Source: Candidatus Odyssella thessalonicensis L13
Lineage (GTDB): Bacteria > Pseudomonadota > Alphaproteobacteria > Paracaedibacterales > Paracaedibacteraceae
Assembly (NCBI RefSeq): GCF_000190415.1
Contig: NZ_AEWF01000001.1
Span: 310,001-374,000 of the forward strand
Direction: 5' to 3'
Length of the DNA stretch: 64,000 nt
This document shows, piece after piece, positions 61,475 through 64,000 of this stretch. Numbering within the stretch: position 1 is the first letter of the stretch; each line of letters begins with the position of its first letter. Made by a program: the position numbers and the translations under genes. The notes below the pieces were generated by a model, which was given only the letters and a program-made list of their open reading frames with translations, searched no databases and was not told where the DNA came from.

Positions 61475-61993
61475 TTAGCTTTTATAAAACGTATAAGATA
61501 ATGTAATGGTTTGGACGTCATCCATAAAGGGATCATCTGCAAAGGCAGGATCAATATAAAACATTACTGGCATATCCACCCGTTGCCGCGGCATTAGTTG
61601 CTGCTCGTCAAAGCAAAAACAAGCAATTTTAGAAAAATATTTTCCCGCTTTATCAGGGGTAACATTGTAGATAGCTATGCCCGTAAGAGGTTGAGGAGAA
61701 TAATTATAGGCCTCATAAAATGCCATAGAGTTTTCGCCGACATGGACTTTTATTTGGGTCTGTTTAGGTCTAAATTGCCATGATAATTTTGAGTCTATAT
61801 TCGCATTAAATCGCACGGTGATGATCCTATCCCGGATGCCGGCAGAAGGAGATATCGCCCGTTTCGTGGTTCCCCCAAAGCCAGTTGCTTGGCAAAACAT
61901 GCGGTACAAGGGAACTGAGGCAAAAGCTAATCCTAACATTCCCAAGGCAAGAAACCCTAGGATAATGGCCAGGTTATTACGCCGCGCTGCCAT
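61475..61993 (-). CDS. ctaG: Cytochrome c oxidase assembly protein CtaG (Cox11)
   Basis: A 172-residue copper chaperone. One membrane helix (about 8-26) is followed by the periplasmic domain with the copper-binding C-F-C motif in IACFCFDEQQL and the N-terminal YRMFCQATGFGG stretch. It delivers copper to the CuB site of subunit I. It follows the 35-residue gene after 3 bp. Confidence 0.95.
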   Translation of the reverse strand: MAARRNNLAIILGFLALGMLGLAFASVPLYRMFCQATGFGGTTKRAISPSAGIRDRIITVRFNANIDSKLSWQFRPKQTQIKVHVGENSMAFYEAYNYSPQPLTGIAIYNVTPDKAGKYFSKIACFCFDEQQLMPRQRVDMPVMFYIDPAFADDPFMDDVQTITLSYTFYKS

Positions 61994-61996
61994 ATT

Positions 61997-62104
61997 TTAA
62001 TAGAAACCCGGATAACGAATTAATGCTACTGCATACAGAGTTATGGCTGTGATCAGCAGAACCACTAACAAGGCTTTATTTCTTTGCTTGAGATTTTGAT
62101 CCAT
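61997..62104 (-). CDS. CoxF-like 35-residue membrane protein
   Basis: A small gene missed by length filters. It begins at ATG 62104, two bases after the ctaB stop, with GAGGTAAG as ribosome site overlapping the ctaB end, and encodes MDQNLKQRNKALLVVLLITA followed by ITLYAVALIR. It has one membrane helix (about 10-28) after a basic N-terminus. Alphaproteobacteria commonly have a short membrane protein, often called CoxF, between ctaB and ctaG, and position, length and topology fit. Function in oxidase assembly is assumed from context. Confidence 0.75.
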   Translation of the reverse strand: MDQNLKQRNKALLVVLLITAITLYAVALIRYPGFY

Positions 62105-62106
62105 AC

Positions 62107-63006
62107 TTACCTCACTAACGAATCCAGCATTAGGCTTAAGAATATGAGAAACAGGTACAAGATGGAATAGCCAAAAAGCCGCATGGCAATAACTGTAGTA
62201 TTTGATAAGCGCAATTGGATGGCCATCCCAACAAAAATTAATCCCAAAGCCCCAGCAAACCAACCATATATAAATGATGACATATCAACGTATAAGGGCA
62301 GCATCGTAGAAATAACGGTTAAGACAGCATAAACGATAATCTGATTCTTAGTGGACTTTTCGCCTGCGACAACTGGCATCATAGGAACCTTTGCTGCCAC
62401 ATAATCCTGATTGCGATGTAAAGACAAAGCCCAAAAGTGAGCTGGTGTCCACATAAAAATAATCAGAAATAAAATCCACGCCTCAAGAGGCGTTGTTCCT
62501 GTAACCGCGGCCCAGCCGACGACAGGAGGTAAAGCCCCGGCTGCTCCGCCAATAACAATATTTTGGGGTGTTCGCCGCTTGAGCCAAAAAGTATAAATGA
62601 ACACATAAAAAAATATGGTAAAGGCTAACCATGCAGCTGCAATCCAATTTACTGCTACACCCATAATTAAAACTGATAATAGGGATAAAATGGTGCCAAA
62701 GGCTAAGGCATTATCGGGATTAATCTTATTTTGGGGTAACGGCCGATTCTGGGTGCGCTGCATAATGAGGTCTATATCCCGATCGTACCACATGTTAAGC
62801 GCTCCTGATGCGCCGGCACCCACAGCTATGCATATGACAGCAATTAGTGCTAATAAAGGATGGAGCTTGCCAGGCGCCATAAGCAGACCACACAGCCCTG
62901 TAAAAACTACAAGCGACATAACTCGGGGTTTTAACAATATAATATAATCTTCTAATCGTTCAGAGTGATGGTATGAAGTATCTATTTGAGAACTAGCAGT
63001 GATCAT
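62107..63006 (-). CDS. ctaB: Protoheme IX farnesyltransferase (haem O synthase)
   Basis: A 299-residue UbiA-family prenyltransferase started at ATG 63006; a longer frame to 63081 adds residues unlike the family. It has eight or so membrane helices and the Asp-rich [21 protein letters not shown] motif for the prenyl diphosphate, with [15 protein letters not shown] earlier. It makes haem O for cytochrome oxidases. It leads the ctaB-coxF-ctaG operon. Confidence 0.94.
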   Translation of the reverse strand: MITASSQIDTSYHHSERLEDYIILLKPRVMSLVVFTGLCGLLMAPGKLHPLLALIAVICIAVGAGASGALNMWYDRDIDLIMQRTQNRPLPQNKINPDNALAFGTILSLLSVLIMGVAVNWIAAAWLAFTIFFYVFIYTFWLKRRTPQNIVIGGAAGALPPVVGWAAVTGTTPLEAWILFLIIFMWTPAHFWALSLHRNQDYVAAKVPMMPVVAGEKSTKNQIIVYAVLTVISTMLPLYVDMSSFIYGWFAGALGLIFVGMAIQLRLSNTTVIAMRLFGYSILYLFLIFLSLMLDSLVR

Positions 63007-63345
63007 GTCTGTGTACACTAATGAGGTATATAGCCTATCTTTAACAGAATAAATAAAAATGACAAGCTTGCATCTGCACAAAATTGAAGAAATTATTTAA
63101 AATTTATCTCTTATAGAACTAGTTTCAGCCCCTAAAGGATAACAGGTAGAGTTAAGCTTGCCGTTTTCTCTCTCTTATTAAATGGATCCGTTCAGGGGGT
63201 CAATAATATTATTCTGATCTAATCGCGCAATTTGAGAACACTCTGCCTTAACACCCTCAATTATTTAGGGGCATAGCTTCCGTTTACTCCTAGCGCGCTA
63301 ATTTTCGGCTTTTACAATTCCCTTATTTAAGGATATATCATAATT

Positions 63346-63370
63346 AAAAAGCCCCTCTTTTAGAGGGGCC
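63346..63370 (-). terminator. Rho-independent terminator after secF
   Basis: GCCCCTCT (63351-63358) pairs with AGAGGGGC (63362-63369) around a 3-base loop. On the minus strand five U residues follow (63350-63346), 6 bp after the secF stop. Confidence 0.92.
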
Positions 63371-63375
63371 TCATT

Positions 63376-64000
63376 TTAAGCTTTTTTTACTGCCACTTCT
63401 GGAGCTGGGGTGTCTTCCCCTCGCTTAAGATTTAAATAAAGCAGCAAGGGCGAGGCAAGAAAGATCGAGGAGAATGAGCCGATCATAATACCAATAATAA
63501 TTGGCAAGCTAAAACTTGAAATCACGCTTCCCCCGAAAAAATACAAGGCAAGTAAGGAGGTCAGCGTCGTAGTGGCCGTCAATACAGTTCTTGACAATGT
63601 CTCATTAAGACTTTTATTGATCAAGGCCCCTAGCTCCATTTTTTTATACTTGCGAAGGTTTTCACGAATCCTATCAAAGATCACAATGGTGTCATTGATC
63701 GAATAGCCTGCAGTAATCAAAATTGCGATAATTGCGGTCTCATTGAATTCCAAGGGAAAAATAGAGAATAGTGCTAAGATCCCGATGGTATCGTGAACAA
63801 GGGCAATGATACCGCATACGGCAAACTGCCACTCAAATCGGGCCGCAATATAAATAAGCATAGCTGCTAAAGCAAAAAGTACTGCCTTCATACTGTTTCG
63901 GACAAGTTCTTCACCTACTTTGGGTCCAATTGTTTCAACACGACGGTAATCTTGATCAGCTCCTAAAAGTCCTTTAACTGCATCAATTACCTTTTGTTGC
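63376..64000 (-). CDS. secF: Protein translocase subunit SecF, 5' end outside window
   Basis: The frame is open to the right edge, so only the last 207 residues are seen. It contains VETIGPKVGEEL before an internal Met that is not the true start, then membrane helices, the DTIGILALFSIF and TAGYSINDTIVIFDRIRENL motifs, and a short charged tail. SecF with SecD uses proton motive force to pull exported proteins through SecYEG. The upstream gene is probably secD, outside this window. Confidence 0.95.
   Translation of the reverse strand, partial: QQKVIDAVKGLLGADQDYRRVETIGPKVGEELVRNSMKAVLFALAAMLIYIAARFEWQFAVCGIIALVHDTIGILALFSIFPLEFNETAIIAILITAGYSINDTIVIFDRIRENLRKYKKMELGALINKSLNETLSRTVLTATTTLTSLLALYFFGGSVISSFSLPIIIGIMIGSFSSIFLASPLLLYLNLKRGEDTPAPEVAVKKA

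Noticed and set aside
1-64000. CRISPR array, prophage or complete insertion sequence
   Set aside because: No regularly spaced short repeats, phage structural genes or intact transposase were seen.

Overview
The window looks like chromosome from a low-GC, Gram-negative alphaproteobacterium that lives inside a host cell. The alphaproteobacterial signs are the order ctaB / 35-residue CoxF-like gene / ctaG, an ihfB-accD-folC run, and a LiuC-LiuD-LiuE cluster. kdsA and several envelope genes show a Gram-negative outer membrane with Kdo. The many secreted proteins without known relatives, the Sel1-repeat proteins, the decayed genes and the sparse biosynthetic content fit an endosymbiont of protists of the Holosporales type (Odyssella/Paracaedibacter-like). 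That placement is inference; no rRNA gene is present to prove it. No rRNA, tRNA or CRISPR array was recognised.

Layout. 1-3.3 kb: edge-truncated ceramidase-like membrane protein, then a secreted repeat protein ending in a YoeB-type toxin domain. 3.3-6.3 kb: flagellar export genes fliQ-fliR-flhB on the minus strand, divergent from rplU-rpmA. 6.3-9.9 kb: a decayed accessory stretch with a small secreted protein, a truncated GrpB gene, a transposase remnant, a diverged 85-bp repeat pair and two secreted hypotheticals. 9.9-12.4 kb: methionine importer metN-metI-metQ. 12.6-15.0 kb: a Sel1 gene broken by a stop codon and a G7-tract frameshift, then a secreted 2H-phosphoesterase-like protein. 15-24 kb: core genes (RluA-type synthase, ppiD, tpiA, secG, pyrG, kdsA), a His-rich secreted protein and motA-motB. 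24-30 kb: an outer-membrane barrel, a large secreted proline-rich protein, rplS and trmD, and a structured intergenic element. 30-36.6 kb: tdk, tlpA-like, folC, accD, ihfB, a glycosyltransferase, a newly noticed 45-codon gene, murD. 36.8-45 kb: a CheD/NTAN1-like protein, a lytic transglycosylase, bdhA, algH and more secreted hypotheticals. 45-53.3 kb: polA, a PhoD-like phosphatase, and liuC-liuD-liuE. 53.4-57.5 kb: a secreted methyltransferase-like protein and a regulator-aminotransferase-cyclodeaminase operon. 58-64 kb: hemF, trmL, a YejA-like binding protein, ctaB-coxF-ctaG and secF.

How the parts fit. Core genes cover translation, cell-wall and lipid A precursors, folate, fatty-acid initiation, haem and cytochrome oxidase assembly, so the cell respires aerobically and builds its own envelope. 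LiuE would release acetoacetate and acetyl-CoA from leucine, and BdhA could interconvert acetoacetate with 3-hydroxybutyrate. MetNIQ and a YejA-like protein suggest uptake of methionine and peptides from a host. The accessory layer is dominated by proteins with Sec signal peptides and unfamiliar or enzyme-like domains (toxin-like RNase, 2H phosphoesterase, methyltransferase, phosphatase, helical repeats), plus one Cys-amidohydrolase-like protein without a signal peptide. These are the best candidates for undescribed host-interaction functions.
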